Shown here one piece after another: positions 1 through 7,748 of a stretch of 64,000 bases of DNA. Origin of the DNA: an uncultured Lachnospiraceae bacterium (GTDB lineage: Bacteria; Bacillota; Clostridia; Lachnospirales; Lachnospiraceae); the NCBI GenBank assembly GCA_934351835.1, contig CAKRJP010000002.1, forward strand, positions 62,001-126,000, in the 5' to 3' direction. Position numbers and translations under genes: made by a program. Under the pieces are notes generated by a model, which was not told where the DNA came from, searched no databases, and saw only the letters and a program-made list of their open reading frames with translations. Position 1 is the stretch's first letter. Each line of letters opens with the position of its first letter.

Positions 1-68
1 TTTCCTTCTGTCTTATCATTTAATCCATAGCCATCAAGAATCATTAATACTGTTGGCTTTTTACTCAT
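1..68 (-). CDS. gpmI: 2,3-bisphosphoglycerate-independent phosphoglycerate mutase, N-terminal fragment
   Basis: Only the first 22 codons are inside the window; the gene runs off the left edge. The readable start contains the VLMILDGYG motif that opens alkaline-phosphatase-type phosphoglycerate mutases, where this Asp is a manganese ligand. The catalytic Ser and the other ligands lie outside. The enzyme interconverts 3- and 2-phosphoglycerate in glycolysis. An AAGGAGA ribosome site sits just upstream of the ATG. It follows tpiA by 32 bases, so it is probably the last readable gene of a gap/pgk/tpiA/gpmI glycolytic cluster. The identity rests on a short peptide plus gene order, which agree well. 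Confidence 0.88.
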   Translation of the reverse strand, partial: MSKKPTVLMILDGYGLNDKTEG

Positions 69-100
69 CTTGCATTCTCCTTCGCTATCTATTTCAGATC

Positions 101-853
101 TTATTTATTATAGTTTACGATCTGACCGAAATCTGCTTTAAGAGAAGCGCCGCCTACGAGACCTCCGTCGATGTCTGCCTGAGCAAATAATTCTGCTGCA
201 TTAGCACCTTTTACAGATCCGCCGTACTGGATACGGATTGCTTCTGCTGTAGCTTCATCATAGATCTCAGCGATGCAAGCACGGATACCTGCACAAACTT
301 CTTCAGCTTGCTCTGTAGTAGCTGTCTTACCTGTTCCGATTGCCCAGATTGGCTCGTAAGCGATAACCGCTGTCTTAGCCTGATCAGCTGTAACGTTTAA
401 GAATCCAACTTTTACCTGCTGACGGATAAAGTCCATAGTTACACCCTGCTCTCTCTGCTCCAAAGTCTCTCCGCAGCACATAATAGGTGTAAGACCATGC
501 TCAAATGCTTTTAATACTTTTTTATTTACAGTCTCGTTTGTCTCAGCAAAGTACTCTCTTCTCTCAGAATGTCCAAGAACTACATACTTAACGCCTGCAT
601 CTGTAAGCATAGCCGGTGAAATCTCACCTGTGTATGCACCGCTCTCTTCAAAATACATATTCTCAGCACCAACCTGGATGTTAGTTCCTTTTACAGCCTC
701 AACAACCGGGATAATATCGATTGCCGGTACGCAGAATACAACATCTACGTCATCATTAGCTACTAATGGTTTTAACTCTTCAACTAAAGCAACTGCCTCG
801 CTAGGAGTTTTGTTCATTTTCCAGTTACCTGCTACAATTTTTCTTCTTGCCAT
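101..853 (-). CDS. tpiA: Triosephosphate isomerase
   Basis: A 250-residue TIM barrel that interconverts dihydroxyacetone phosphate and glyceraldehyde 3-phosphate in the cytosol. All catalytic residues are visible: Lys12 in GNWKMN, His95 in VLGHSERR and Glu167 in AYEPIWAIGTG, with the phosphate-binding YGGSVK and GGLVGGASL loops near the C terminus. The length is normal. I start at the ATG of MARRKIV because TAAAGGAGAT lies 7-8 bases upstream; an in-frame extension to 895 adds 14 residues that no TIM has and swallows this ribosome site. It lies between pgk and gpmI, and its leader holds the alternative hairpins described for the upstream interval. Confidence 0.98.
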   Translation of the reverse strand: MARRKIVAGNWKMNKTPSEAVALVEELKPLVANDDVDVVFCVPAIDIIPVVEAVKGTNIQVGAENMYFEESGAYTGEISPAMLTDAGVKYVVLGHSERREYFAETNETVNKKVLKAFEHGLTPIMCCGETLEQREQGVTMDFIRQQVKVGFLNVTADQAKTAVIAYEPIWAIGTGKTATTEQAEEVCAGIRACIAEIYDEATAEAIRIQYGGSVKGANAAELFAQADIDGGLVGGASLKADFGQIVNYNK

Positions 854-873
854 TTTTATAATCTCCTTTATAA

Positions 874-1047
874 ATAATACGGGTATATTCGACAAACGGT
901 GAATATACCATTTTCAGATATATAACGGGTATGTTCACCTTACTAAGCTCGTCCGTCGCATATGCTTGGACTCACCAAGTGCGGTGAACTAAGTAATCAC
1001 TAGGACTCAATCTTCGCTGACGCTCGTTTTCGTCAAGTGATTACTTA
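874..1047 (-). promoter_or_regulatory. pgk-tpiA intergenic chain of competing stem-loops
   Basis: Read along the minus strand, this interval has four segments that can pair only one way at a time. D (GTTCACC, 983-989) pairs with A (GGTGAAC, 933-939). A extended (928-939) pairs with B (GGTATATTCACC, 898-909) over 12 positions with one G-U. B (901-909) pairs with C (882-890) over 9 perfect positions, just before the tpiA ribosome site. A 5-bp hairpin (965-969 with 975-979) lies within the D-A loop. Upstream a 10-bp arm (991-1000 with 1038-1047) includes the pgk stop codon. A 17-base sequence is directly repeated at 874-890 and 920-936 with 14 matches. This may be an attenuator or processing site; the pairing is seen, the role is inferred. 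Confidence 0.45.
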
Positions 1048-2234
1048 TCGTTAGCTGCTGCAACACCAGGTAACTCTTTACCTTCTAAGAACTCCAGTGA
1101 TGCTCCACCACCTGTTGAGATATGCGTCATCTTATCGCCATATCCTAACTGATTGACTGCTGCTGCAGAATCTCCACCACCGATAATCGTTACAGCATCA
1201 ATGTCTGCTAATACTTTTGCAATTGCCTCTGTTCCTGTTGCAAAATTTGGCATCTCGAAGCATCCCATCGGTCCGTTCCATACAACTGTCTTAGCTTCTT
1301 TTACTGCATCACTGAAAATCTTGATTGTCTCTGGTCCGATATCGAGTCCTTCCCATCCTTCTGGGATTTCACCTGCTTTTACGACCTTTGTGTTTGCATC
1401 GTTAGAGAAATCATCCGCAATCACTGTATCTACAGGAAGTAATAATTTTACTCCTTTTTCTTTTGCTTTCTCGACCATGTCAAGTGCATACTGGCAGTAG
1501 TCTTCCTCAAGAAGTGAATTTCCTACGTTACCGCCCTGCGCTTTACTAAATGTATAAGACATTCCACCACCGATGATCAGTGTATCTACTTTGTCAAGTA
1601 AGTTCTCGATTACAGAAATCTTGCTTGATACTTTTGCTCCACCTAAGATTGCTGCAAATGGTCTCTCCGGATTGTTTACAGCGTTTCCAAGGAAGTCGAT
1701 CTCTTTCTGCATTAAGTATCCGACAACCGCTGTGTCTACGAATTTTGTAACACCAACGTTTGAGCAGTGTGCACGGTGAGCTGTTCCGAATGCATCATTT
1801 ACAAATACATCACACAGAGAAGCAAGCTCTTTGCTGAATTCTTCGCCGTTCTTTGTCTCTTCTGCTCTGTAACGAGTGTTCTCAAGAAGGATAATTTCTC
1901 CATCTTTCATAGCTTCCACTGCAGCTTTTGCGTTTGGTCCGACTACTTCCGGATCTGCTGCAAATTTTACTTCCTGTCCGAGCAGCTCAGATAAACGTAC
2001 TGCTACTGGTGCAAGAGATAATTCCGGTTTCGGAACCCCCTTCGGTTTTCCAAGGTGTGAGCAAAGGATGATTTTTCCTCCGTCTGCTACTAATTTCTTG
2101 ATTGTAGGAAGTGCTGCAACCAGACGGTTCTCGTCTGTAATCTTGCCATCGATAAGTGGTACGTTAAAGTCGCATCTTACGAGCACTTTTTTGCCCTTTA
2201 CGTTGATATCGTCAACTGATTTCTTGTTAAGCAT
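1041..2234 (-). CDS. pgk: Phosphoglycerate kinase
   Basis: A 397-residue two-domain kinase that makes ATP from 1,3-bisphosphoglycerate. The N-terminal substrate domain shows the VRCDFNVPL signature near residues 20-28, the HLGKPKG basic patch near residue 60 and the ENTRYRAEE segment near 118. The C-terminal nucleotide domain has AILGGAKVSSK, the GPMGCFE loop and the closing IGGGDSAAAV and STGGGASLEFLEGK motifs. Length and start are typical, and GGAGG (read as GGAGGCAAAGACAT) precedes the ATG. It lies downstream of gap across a hairpin that probably attenuates transcription, and upstream of tpiA. Confidence 0.98.
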   Translation of the reverse strand: MLNKKSVDDINVKGKKVLVRCDFNVPLIDGKITDENRLVAALPTIKKLVADGGKIILCSHLGKPKGVPKPELSLAPVAVRLSELLGQEVKFAADPEVVGPNAKAAVEAMKDGEIILLENTRYRAEETKNGEEFSKELASLCDVFVNDAFGTAHRAHCSNVGVTKFVDTAVVGYLMQKEIDFLGNAVNNPERPFAAILGGAKVSSKISVIENLLDKVDTLIIGGGMSYTFSKAQGGNVGNSLLEEDYCQYALDMVEKAKEKGVKLLLPVDTVIADDFSNDANTKVVKAGEIPEGWEGLDIGPETIKIFSDAVKEAKTVVWNGPMGCFEMPNFATGTEAIAKVLADIDAVTIIGGGDSAAAVNQLGYGDKMTHISTGGGASLEFLEGKELPGVAAANDK

Positions 2235-2276
2235 ATGTCTTTGCCTCCATGATTCTTATTCTTACATTTTCATACG

Positions 2277-2309
2277 AAAAAGGGTCCGGTCCATAAGACC
2301 GGACCCTTT
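2277..2309 (-). terminator. Hairpin terminator or attenuator between gap and pgk
   Basis: A perfect 13-bp stem (2279-2291 with 2297-2309) and a 5-base loop. In the minus-strand transcript the stem runs into a short U stretch (five U, three of them in the stem). It sits after gap and 45 bases before pgk, so it would end most gap transcripts while letting some continue into pgk. On the plus strand the hairpin has no U tail. Confidence 0.75.
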
Positions 2310-2344
2310 GTGAGTCTTACCTAAAAACTATATCAATACTCGAA

Positions 2345-3358
2345 TTAAGCTAATTCTGAGAAGTATTTGATTGTTCTTACCATCTGGCTTGTGTAAGAGT
2401 TCTCATTATCATACCAAGATACTACCTGTACCTCTGTTGTGCCATTCTCTAATGGAAGTACCATTGTCTGAGTAGCATCAAATAATGAACCATATCTCAT
2501 ACCTACGATATCGCTGGAAACGATCTCGTCTGTGTTGTAACCAAATGACTCGTTAGAAGCTGCTTTCATAGCCTCGTTGATCTGATCTACTGTTACAGTT
2601 CCTTCAACTACTGCTGTTAAGATAGTTGTTGATCCTGTAGGTGTTGGTACACGCTGAGCAGATCCGATTAATTTTCCGTTCAGTTCTGGGATAACCAGAC
2701 CGATTGCTTTTGCAGCACCTGTGCTGTTTGGTACGATATTAACTGCTGCTGCACGAGATCTTCTTAAATCACCTTTTCTCTGTGGTCCGTCAAGTGTCAT
2801 CTGATCACCTGTATAAGCGTGAATTGTACACATGATACCAGATTTGATTGGTGCTAAGTTGTTTAATGCCTGAGCCATAGGTGCCAGACAGTTTGTTGTA
2901 CAAGAAGCTGCAGAAATTACTGTATCTTCTGGTTTTAATGTCTCGTGGTTTACGTTATATACGATTGTTGGCAGGTCGTTTCCAGCCGGAGCTGAAATAA
3001 CAACTTTTCTAGCACCTGCATTGATGTGAGCAGTTGCTTTCTCTTTTGATGTATAGAATCCTGAACACTCTAATACAACGTCTACATTCAGTTCTCCCCA
3101 TGGGCAATCGTTTGCATCTGGGAATTTGTAAATCTTAATCTCTTTACCATCAACTGTGATAGAATCCTCACCAGCTGTTACAGTATCAGCTAATGCGTAT
3201 CTTCCCTGTGAAGAATCATACTTTAACAAGTGAGCAAGCATCTTAGGAGAAGTTAAGTCGTTGATTGCAACTACCTCATATCCCTCTGCTCCGAACATCT
3301 GTCTGAATGCAAGACGTCCAATACGTCCGAATCCATTAATCGCTACTTTTACTGCCAT
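2345..3358 (-). CDS. gap: Glyceraldehyde-3-phosphate dehydrogenase, type I
   Basis: A 337-residue NAD-dependent enzyme converting glyceraldehyde 3-phosphate and phosphate to 1,3-bisphosphoglycerate. The Rossmann motif NGFGRIGR is at residues 8-15, the catalytic Cys153 in SAASCTTNCLAP, and the activating His180 in CTIHAYTGDQ. The SRAAAVNIVPNSTGAAKA and WYDNE(N)SY regions are intact. AGGAGGAATTTATA precedes the ATG. Its own strong promoter lies about 90 bases upstream, so gap is probably the first gene of the glycolytic transcript rather than an extension of the upstream phosphatase gene. No CggR or other glycolytic regulator gene is next to it in this window. Confidence 0.98.
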   Translation of the reverse strand: MAVKVAINGFGRIGRLAFRQMFGAEGYEVVAINDLTSPKMLAHLLKYDSSQGRYALADTVTAGEDSITVDGKEIKIYKFPDANDCPWGELNVDVVLECSGFYTSKEKATAHINAGARKVVISAPAGNDLPTIVYNVNHETLKPEDTVISAASCTTNCLAPMAQALNNLAPIKSGIMCTIHAYTGDQMTLDGPQRKGDLRRSRAAAVNIVPNSTGAAKAIGLVIPELNGKLIGSAQRVPTPTGSTTILTAVVEGTVTVDQINEAMKAASNESFGYNTDEIVSSDIVGMRYGSLFDATQTMVLPLENGTTEVQVVSWYDNENSYTSQMVRTIKYFSELA

Positions 3359-3448
3359 TATAAATTCCTCCTAATGTTTTATTAACTGTCTACGCAGTCT
3401 TAATTTTTCTCTTCAACGAAATCGTTAAAGATTCATCAACCGTGTTTC

Positions 3449-3477
3449 ATTTTACTAGATAAAATCTTAAATTTCAA
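3449..3477 (-). promoter_or_regulatory. Sigma-A type promoter for gap
   Basis: Minus strand: -35 TTGAAA (3472-3477), 17-base spacer, -10 TAAAAT (3449-3454). It leaves a leader of about 85 bases that contains ACTG-N6-CAGT and AACGA-TTT-CGTT dyads of unknown use. Confidence 0.75.
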
Positions 3478-3492
3478 GGGGTTTTACCAATT

Positions 3493-4296
3493 TTATGTAA
3501 CTTGTTTAAAAACCGGCTTTCTTTTTAAAAATTCTGTGTAATATTTAAACCCACAATCTTCCAAAATGCTCTTGACTTTTCCGAAATCATAGGCTACATG
3601 CTCTGGTTTATGGGCATCTGCGCCAATCGTGACGATCTCACCGCCAAGTTCCTTGTACCGTTTTAAAATCTCCGGACAGGGATGTGCAAACGGCAGACCA
3701 TATTTTAATCCTGAGGTATTTAATTCAATCCCCTTTCCATGCTCGATCAGGTATTTTAAAACCGCATCAATCTCGTCTGAAAATTTTGCATATGCATACT
3801 CTTCTTCCCGATGTTTTCCATACCGTACCACATAGTCCATATGTCCTAAAACATCAAAATCCTCTGTCACTTTGATATCTTCCAGCGTCTCTATAAATGT
3901 CTGACGGTATGCTTCCCCGTCCGACTGATGTTCAAATAATTCCTGATCATAGGGATCCTTTCCATCGATCAGATGCACCGAGCCGATCACAAAGTCGAAC
4001 GGCCATTGATTTACATATGTATGATAATATTCTCCGAGATCGGGCTGTAGCCCAATTTCCACGCCAATCCGTACATCAATCTGGTCTTTATATTTTTCCT
4101 GAAGCATCTTTAACGTCTGAAAATAGTTTTTTACATTAAAGGTAAACTCTTCTCCTTCATATATGTATCCATGGTCCTCATGATCTGTAATACAGATTCG
4201 TTTCAATCCCTTTTTAATTGCACCCCGGATCATACTTTCCGGATCAGCCTCCGAATCCAGAGAAAATGCGGTATGCATGTGATAATCTGCCTGCAT
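3493..4296 (-). CDS. PHP-domain histidinol-phosphatase-like hydrolase (HisJ family)
   Basis: A 267-residue PHP metallohydrolase. The metal-binding motifs are in order: DYHMHTAFS at residues 4-12, ITDHEDHG near 36-43, a Glu in GVEIGL near 82, VIGSVHLID near 104, LGHMDYVVRYG near 150, GIELNTSG near 190, and the closing GADAHKPEHVA near 226. This pattern matches the HisJ/HisK class that dephosphorylates L-histidinol phosphate, but no other his gene is present, so the true substrate could be another small phosphoester. The ribosome site is AAAGGATGG. It follows mnmA by 66 bases and may ride on the isc-mnmA transcript. Confidence 0.82.
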   Translation of the reverse strand: MQADYHMHTAFSLDSEADPESMIRGAIKKGLKRICITDHEDHGYIYEGEEFTFNVKNYFQTLKMLQEKYKDQIDVRIGVEIGLQPDLGEYYHTYVNQWPFDFVIGSVHLIDGKDPYDQELFEHQSDGEAYRQTFIETLEDIKVTEDFDVLGHMDYVVRYGKHREEEYAYAKFSDEIDAVLKYLIEHGKGIELNTSGLKYGLPFAHPCPEILKRYKELGGEIVTIGADAHKPEHVAYDFGKVKSILEDCGFKYYTEFLKRKPVFKQVT

Positions 4297-4362
4297 ATTT
4301 TATCCATCCTTTATTTATCAGTAATCATCCGTTTTTAAAAGCTGTTTTTATTCTATCTGCAA

Positions 4363-5448
4363 TCACTTATCTGACTGGATAGTTCCACCGCCCAGGACAT
4401 ATTCTCCATCGTATAAAACAACTGCCTGTCCCGGCGTAATCGCACGCTGCGGCTCTTCAAATGTACAAAGGATTTCGTCCTCTCCCGTCTTTTCTGCCGT
4501 ACACCAGGCGCCTCTATGATTGTATCGAATCTTCGCCCAAACTCTCTTCGGTTCTGTCAAATCCTCCACGGACATGAAATTCACCTGATTTGCTCTTACA
4601 TAGACAGACATGGATTCTTCCTTGGTGCCAACTACAACTTCGTTAGTCTCCGGGCGGATTTCTAACACAAATGCCGGATGTCCTAAAGACAGTCCCAGTC
4701 CCTTTCTCTGACCTACGGTATAATGAATAATCCCCTTATGGGTTCCAACGACCGTACCGTCAGACAGCACAAAATTGCCCGGGACGCTTTCTTTTCCGAT
4801 ACTTTCTTCAATATATGTGGCATAATCTCCATCCGGCACGAAACAGATGTCCTGACTGTCTGGCTTATGGGCCACCTGTAGTCCGATTTTCTCCGCCATC
4901 TCTCGAATGTCATCTTTTTCGTATTCGCCTACCGGCATCAATGTTTTGGACAACTGATCCTGTGTCAGATTATAAAGGGCATAAGTCTGATCTTTTCTTG
5001 CAGTCGCAGAAGTTCGGATCGCATATCTGCCGTTTGGCAGTTTGTCCACCCTCGCATAATGCCCTGTGGCAATGTAATCCGCACCGATATCAAGGCTACG
5101 TTTCAAAAGGGACTCCCATTTTACATATCTGTTACAGGCGATACACGGATTTGGTGTGCGCCCATGCAGATATTCATCCACAAAATAATCAATAACGTAA
5201 TCTTTAAAGTCCTGTTTAAAATTCATGACGTAATAAGGAATCTCCAATGCCGCTGCTACCCTTCTCGCATCATCTACTGCGCTGAGCCCACAGCATCCTC
5301 CATGTTCTTCCAGCGTCGTCTCATCTTCATCCTGCCAGATCTGCATGGTAACTCCTATTACGTCATACCCTTTTTGCTTTAACAGCCAGGCTGCCACGGA
5401 GGAATCAACTCCTCCGGACATCCCGACTACTACTTTCTTTTTTTTCAT
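4363..5448 (-). CDS. mnmA: tRNA-specific 2-thiouridylase
   Basis: A 361-residue PP-loop enzyme that puts the 2-thio group on U34 of tRNA Lys, Glu and Gln. The ATP-binding GMSGGVDSS motif is at residues 9-17. The two catalytic cysteines are Cys102 in TPNPCIACN and Cys202 in SQDICFVPDG; the TGHYARV segment and C-terminal beta barrel complete the family layout. Its start codon abuts the iscU stop with no spacer, and its GAGGAATATTAA ribosome site lies inside the last iscU codons, so the two are translationally linked. Placement after iscS-iscU fits sulfur transfer from the desulfurase to this enzyme. Confidence 0.97.
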   Translation of the reverse strand: MKKKKVVVGMSGGVDSSVAAWLLKQKGYDVIGVTMQIWQDEDETTLEEHGGCCGLSAVDDARRVAAALEIPYYVMNFKQDFKDYVIDYFVDEYLHGRTPNPCIACNRYVKWESLLKRSLDIGADYIATGHYARVDKLPNGRYAIRTSATARKDQTYALYNLTQDQLSKTLMPVGEYEKDDIREMAEKIGLQVAHKPDSQDICFVPDGDYATYIEESIGKESVPGNFVLSDGTVVGTHKGIIHYTVGQRKGLGLSLGHPAFVLEIRPETNEVVVGTKEESMSVYVRANQVNFMSVEDLTEPKRVWAKIRYNHRGAWCTAEKTGEDEILCTFEEPQRAITPGQAVVLYDGEYVLGGGTIQSDK

Positions 5449-5892
5449 TTAATATTCCTCAGCCTCGTCTTCTTCGCCTTCATGAATATCTGATTTTGGT
5501 TTCTTAAGTCCCTCAATCTCAATGCCGTTCTTCTGTGCATAGTCCCACAATGCAGCATGAATTGCTTCCTCTGCAAGGAGTGAACAGTGTACTTTTACCG
5601 GCGGAAGTCCATCTAATGCTTCCATAACTGCTTTATTTGTTACTTCCATCGCTTCCTGAACCGTCTTTCCTTTTACCATCTCTGTAGCCATACTACTTGT
5701 TGCAACAGCTGCTCCACATCCAAACGTTTTAAATTTCACATCACGGATAATCTGATTCTCATCAATATCCAGGAAAATTCTCATGATGTCTCCGCATTTA
5801 GCATTTCCTACAGTTCCCACACCACTTGCATTCTCAATTTCTCCTACATTTCTTGGATGCTGAAAATGATCCATTACTTTTTCTGTATACAT
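5449..5892 (-). CDS. iscU: Iron-sulfur cluster assembly scaffold, NifU/IscU type
   Basis: A 147-residue scaffold on which IscS-derived sulfur and iron are assembled into clusters. Cluster ligands are Cys33 (NAKCGD), Cys59 (FGCGAA) and Cys103 (VHCSLLAEEA), the usual three. The C-terminal tail of about 20 residues is acidic. I start at MYTEKVMDHF, which has AAAGGAGAATAATAGT before its ATG; the longer frame to 6012 overlaps the 3' end of iscS and adds 40 unrelated residues. It lies between iscS and mnmA in the same operon. Confidence 0.96.
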   Translation of the reverse strand: MYTEKVMDHFQHPRNVGEIENASGVGTVGNAKCGDIMRIFLDIDENQIIRDVKFKTFGCGAAVATSSMATEMVKGKTVQEAMEVTNKAVMEALDGLPPVKVHCSLLAEEAIHAALWDYAQKNGIEIEGLKKPKSDIHEGEEDEAEEY

Positions 5893-5947
5893 ACTATTAT
5901 TCTCCTTTACCTTGTATCTATATTCGTCAAATCCTGATAGTTTTTTC

Positions 5948-7132
5948 TTATTTGTTCTGTTTTTTAATAAAGTCTTCATATAGCGGAGACATAGAACGAA
6001 GTTTTGCGACAATCTCTTTCAGAGAATCTACTACATAATCAATGTCTTCTTCAGTGATTTCTTCATTTAAAGTCAGTCGCAAAGAACCATGCGCAATCTC
6101 ATGAGGAAGACCGATTGCCAGCAGTACATGTGATGGATCTAATGATCCTGAAGTACAGGCAGATCCACTGGAACCGCAGATTCCTTTCATATCAAGCATG
6201 ATCAACATGGACTCGCCTTCTATAAACTGGAAACTAAAGTTTGCATTGTTCGGAAGACGATCTGTTCTGTGACCATTCAGACGAGTATATGGAATCTCTG
6301 CAAGCACTCTGTTGATCAGGTGATCTCTTAATTTGATCTCATAAGAAGTTCTCTCTTCCATAGTTCTCATTGCGCGGTCCACTGCTGTTCCGAGTCCGAT
6401 GATTCCCGGAACATTTTCTGTACCTGCACGACGTTTTCTCTCCTGTGCTCCACCATGTACAAAAGAGCGGATTTTCACTCCTTTACGGATGTATAAGAAG
6501 CCAATTCCCTTTGGTCCGTTTAATTTGTGACCACTGGCACTTAACATATCAATGTGACACTCATCAACATTAATCGGGACTTGTCCAAATGCCTGAACTG
6601 CATCTGTATGGAACAGGATACCATGCTCATGTGCGATTTCACCGATTTCTTTGATTGGTTGGATGGTTCCGATCTCATTATTAGCATACATTACGGAAAT
6701 TAAGATTGTGTCCGGTCTGATTGCTGCTTTTAATTCATCTAATTTTACCTTACCGTCTGCATCTACATCAAGATAAGTTACTTCAAACCCTCTCTTTTCC
6801 AGATACTCTCCGGTATGAAGAATCGCATGATGCTCAATCTTTGTAGTAATGATATGTTTGCCTTTTCCTTCATAAGCTTCTGCTGTTGCTTTTAAAGCCC
6901 AGTTATCCGACTCTGAACCACCGGCTGTAAAATAGATCTCATTTGTATTGGCACCTAATGCCTTTGCGATTTTTTCTCTCTGTAAAGTAATGTCCTCTTT
7001 GTTTGCTGCCGCAAAACTGTACACACTGGACGGATTACCAAATTTTTCTGTAAAATATGGAAGCATTGCGTCTACAACTTCCGGTGCAGTCTTAGTAGTT
7101 GCTGCATTATCTAAATATATTAATTTACTCAT
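5948..7132 (-). CDS. iscS: Cysteine desulfurase
   Basis: A 394-residue PLP enzyme that removes sulfur from cysteine as a persulfide. It opens with YLDNAATTK; the PLP lysine is Lys203 in SASGHKLNGPKG and the persulfide Cys326 lies in the SSGSACTSGS loop, which is long as in IscS/NifS group I rather than SufS. The start at MSKLIYL is preceded by GGAGGAAGAAAAG; an upstream in-frame ATG at 7147 would place the ribosome site inside the gene. It follows iscR by 21 bases and precedes iscU, so sulfur can pass to IscU and to MnmA. Confidence 0.97.
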   Translation of the reverse strand: MSKLIYLDNAATTKTAPEVVDAMLPYFTEKFGNPSSVYSFAAANKEDITLQREKIAKALGANTNEIYFTAGGSESDNWALKATAEAYEGKGKHIITTKIEHHAILHTGEYLEKRGFEVTYLDVDADGKVKLDELKAAIRPDTILISVMYANNEIGTIQPIKEIGEIAHEHGILFHTDAVQAFGQVPINVDECHIDMLSASGHKLNGPKGIGFLYIRKGVKIRSFVHGGAQERKRRAGTENVPGIIGLGTAVDRAMRTMEERTSYEIKLRDHLINRVLAEIPYTRLNGHRTDRLPNNANFSFQFIEGESMLIMLDMKGICGSSGSACTSGSLDPSHVLLAIGLPHEIAHGSLRLTLNEEITEEDIDYVVDSLKEIVAKLRSMSPLYEDFIKKQNK

Positions 7133-7153
7133 CTTTTCTTCCTCCATATACTT

Positions 7154-7612
7154 TTATTCGCACTTCACACCATCTTCTGATGTGCCGTCTGGATTGATTG
7201 CCTTGCTCTCATTGACCAGTTCTTCCAACGACATCTCATCAACCGTCCGGTTAATACTGTCATTAATTTTCTGCCAGACATATTTCGTCACGCATCCACC
7301 TGCTGCTGTGCATCCTTCTCCTTCATAAAATGCGGAGCATTTTACCGGTTCCAGACTTCCTTCCAGCGCCCGCAGGATGTCTCCCACAGAAATCTCTTTT
7401 GCCGCTCTTGTAAGAACATATCCTCCGGATGCTCCCCGGATACTCTTGACCAACCCTGCCTTTCTAAGAAGTGCCACCAATTGTTCCAGATATCCTTCGG
7501 ATAATCCCTGTCTCGCAGCAATGCAACTGATTGACACAGGCATCTCTTCGCTGTAGCGGGCAAGGTCTATCATTGCTCGAAGCCCATATCTTCCCTTTGT
7601 TGAAAGCTTCAT
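7154..7612 (-). CDS. iscR: Rrf2-family iron-sulfur regulator, IscR-like
   Basis: A 152-residue dimeric winged-helix regulator. The N-terminal MKLSTKGRYGLRAM and the HTH around residues 25-65 (RGASGGYVL wing) are typical of Rrf2. Three cysteines at 92, 101 and 107 fall where E. coli IscR holds its [2Fe-2S] cluster (92, 98, 104), which distinguishes it from CymR-type Rrf2 proteins; the spacing between them is wider than in E. coli. As first gene of iscR-iscS-iscU-mnmA it probably represses its own operon when clusters are plentiful. A near-perfect dyad overlapping its -10 box supports this. Confidence 0.9.
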   Translation of the reverse strand: MKLSTKGRYGLRAMIDLARYSEEMPVSISCIAARQGLSEGYLEQLVALLRKAGLVKSIRGASGGYVLTRAAKEISVGDILRALEGSLEPVKCSAFYEGEGCTAAGGCVTKYVWQKINDSINRTVDEMSLEELVNESKAINPDGTSEDGVKCE

Positions 7613-7629
7613 CCATCCACCCTCTTTTC

Positions 7630-7664
7630 AATTCCTAGTATAGTACTTGGATTTCTCTTCTCAA
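7630..7664 (-). promoter_or_regulatory. iscR promoter with overlapping Rrf2-type operator dyad
   Basis: Minus strand -35 TTGAGA (7659-7664), 16-base spacer, -10 TATACT (7637-7642). A 25-base dyad centred on 7642 covers the -10: arms AAATCC-A-AGTA and TACT-A-GGAATT around a CTA centre, 10 of 11 symmetric pairs in the arms matching. The length and position fit an Rrf2 dimer site that blocks RNA polymerase. The divergent flippase gene starts about 100 bases away. Confidence 0.7.
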
Positions 7665-7748
7665 GTAGAATATCACCGCTTTTTAGTTCTGTCAAGCATT
7701 AAAACAGAATATCTTTTAATAACACTTGTAACTTTTTTCGGAGTCTTT

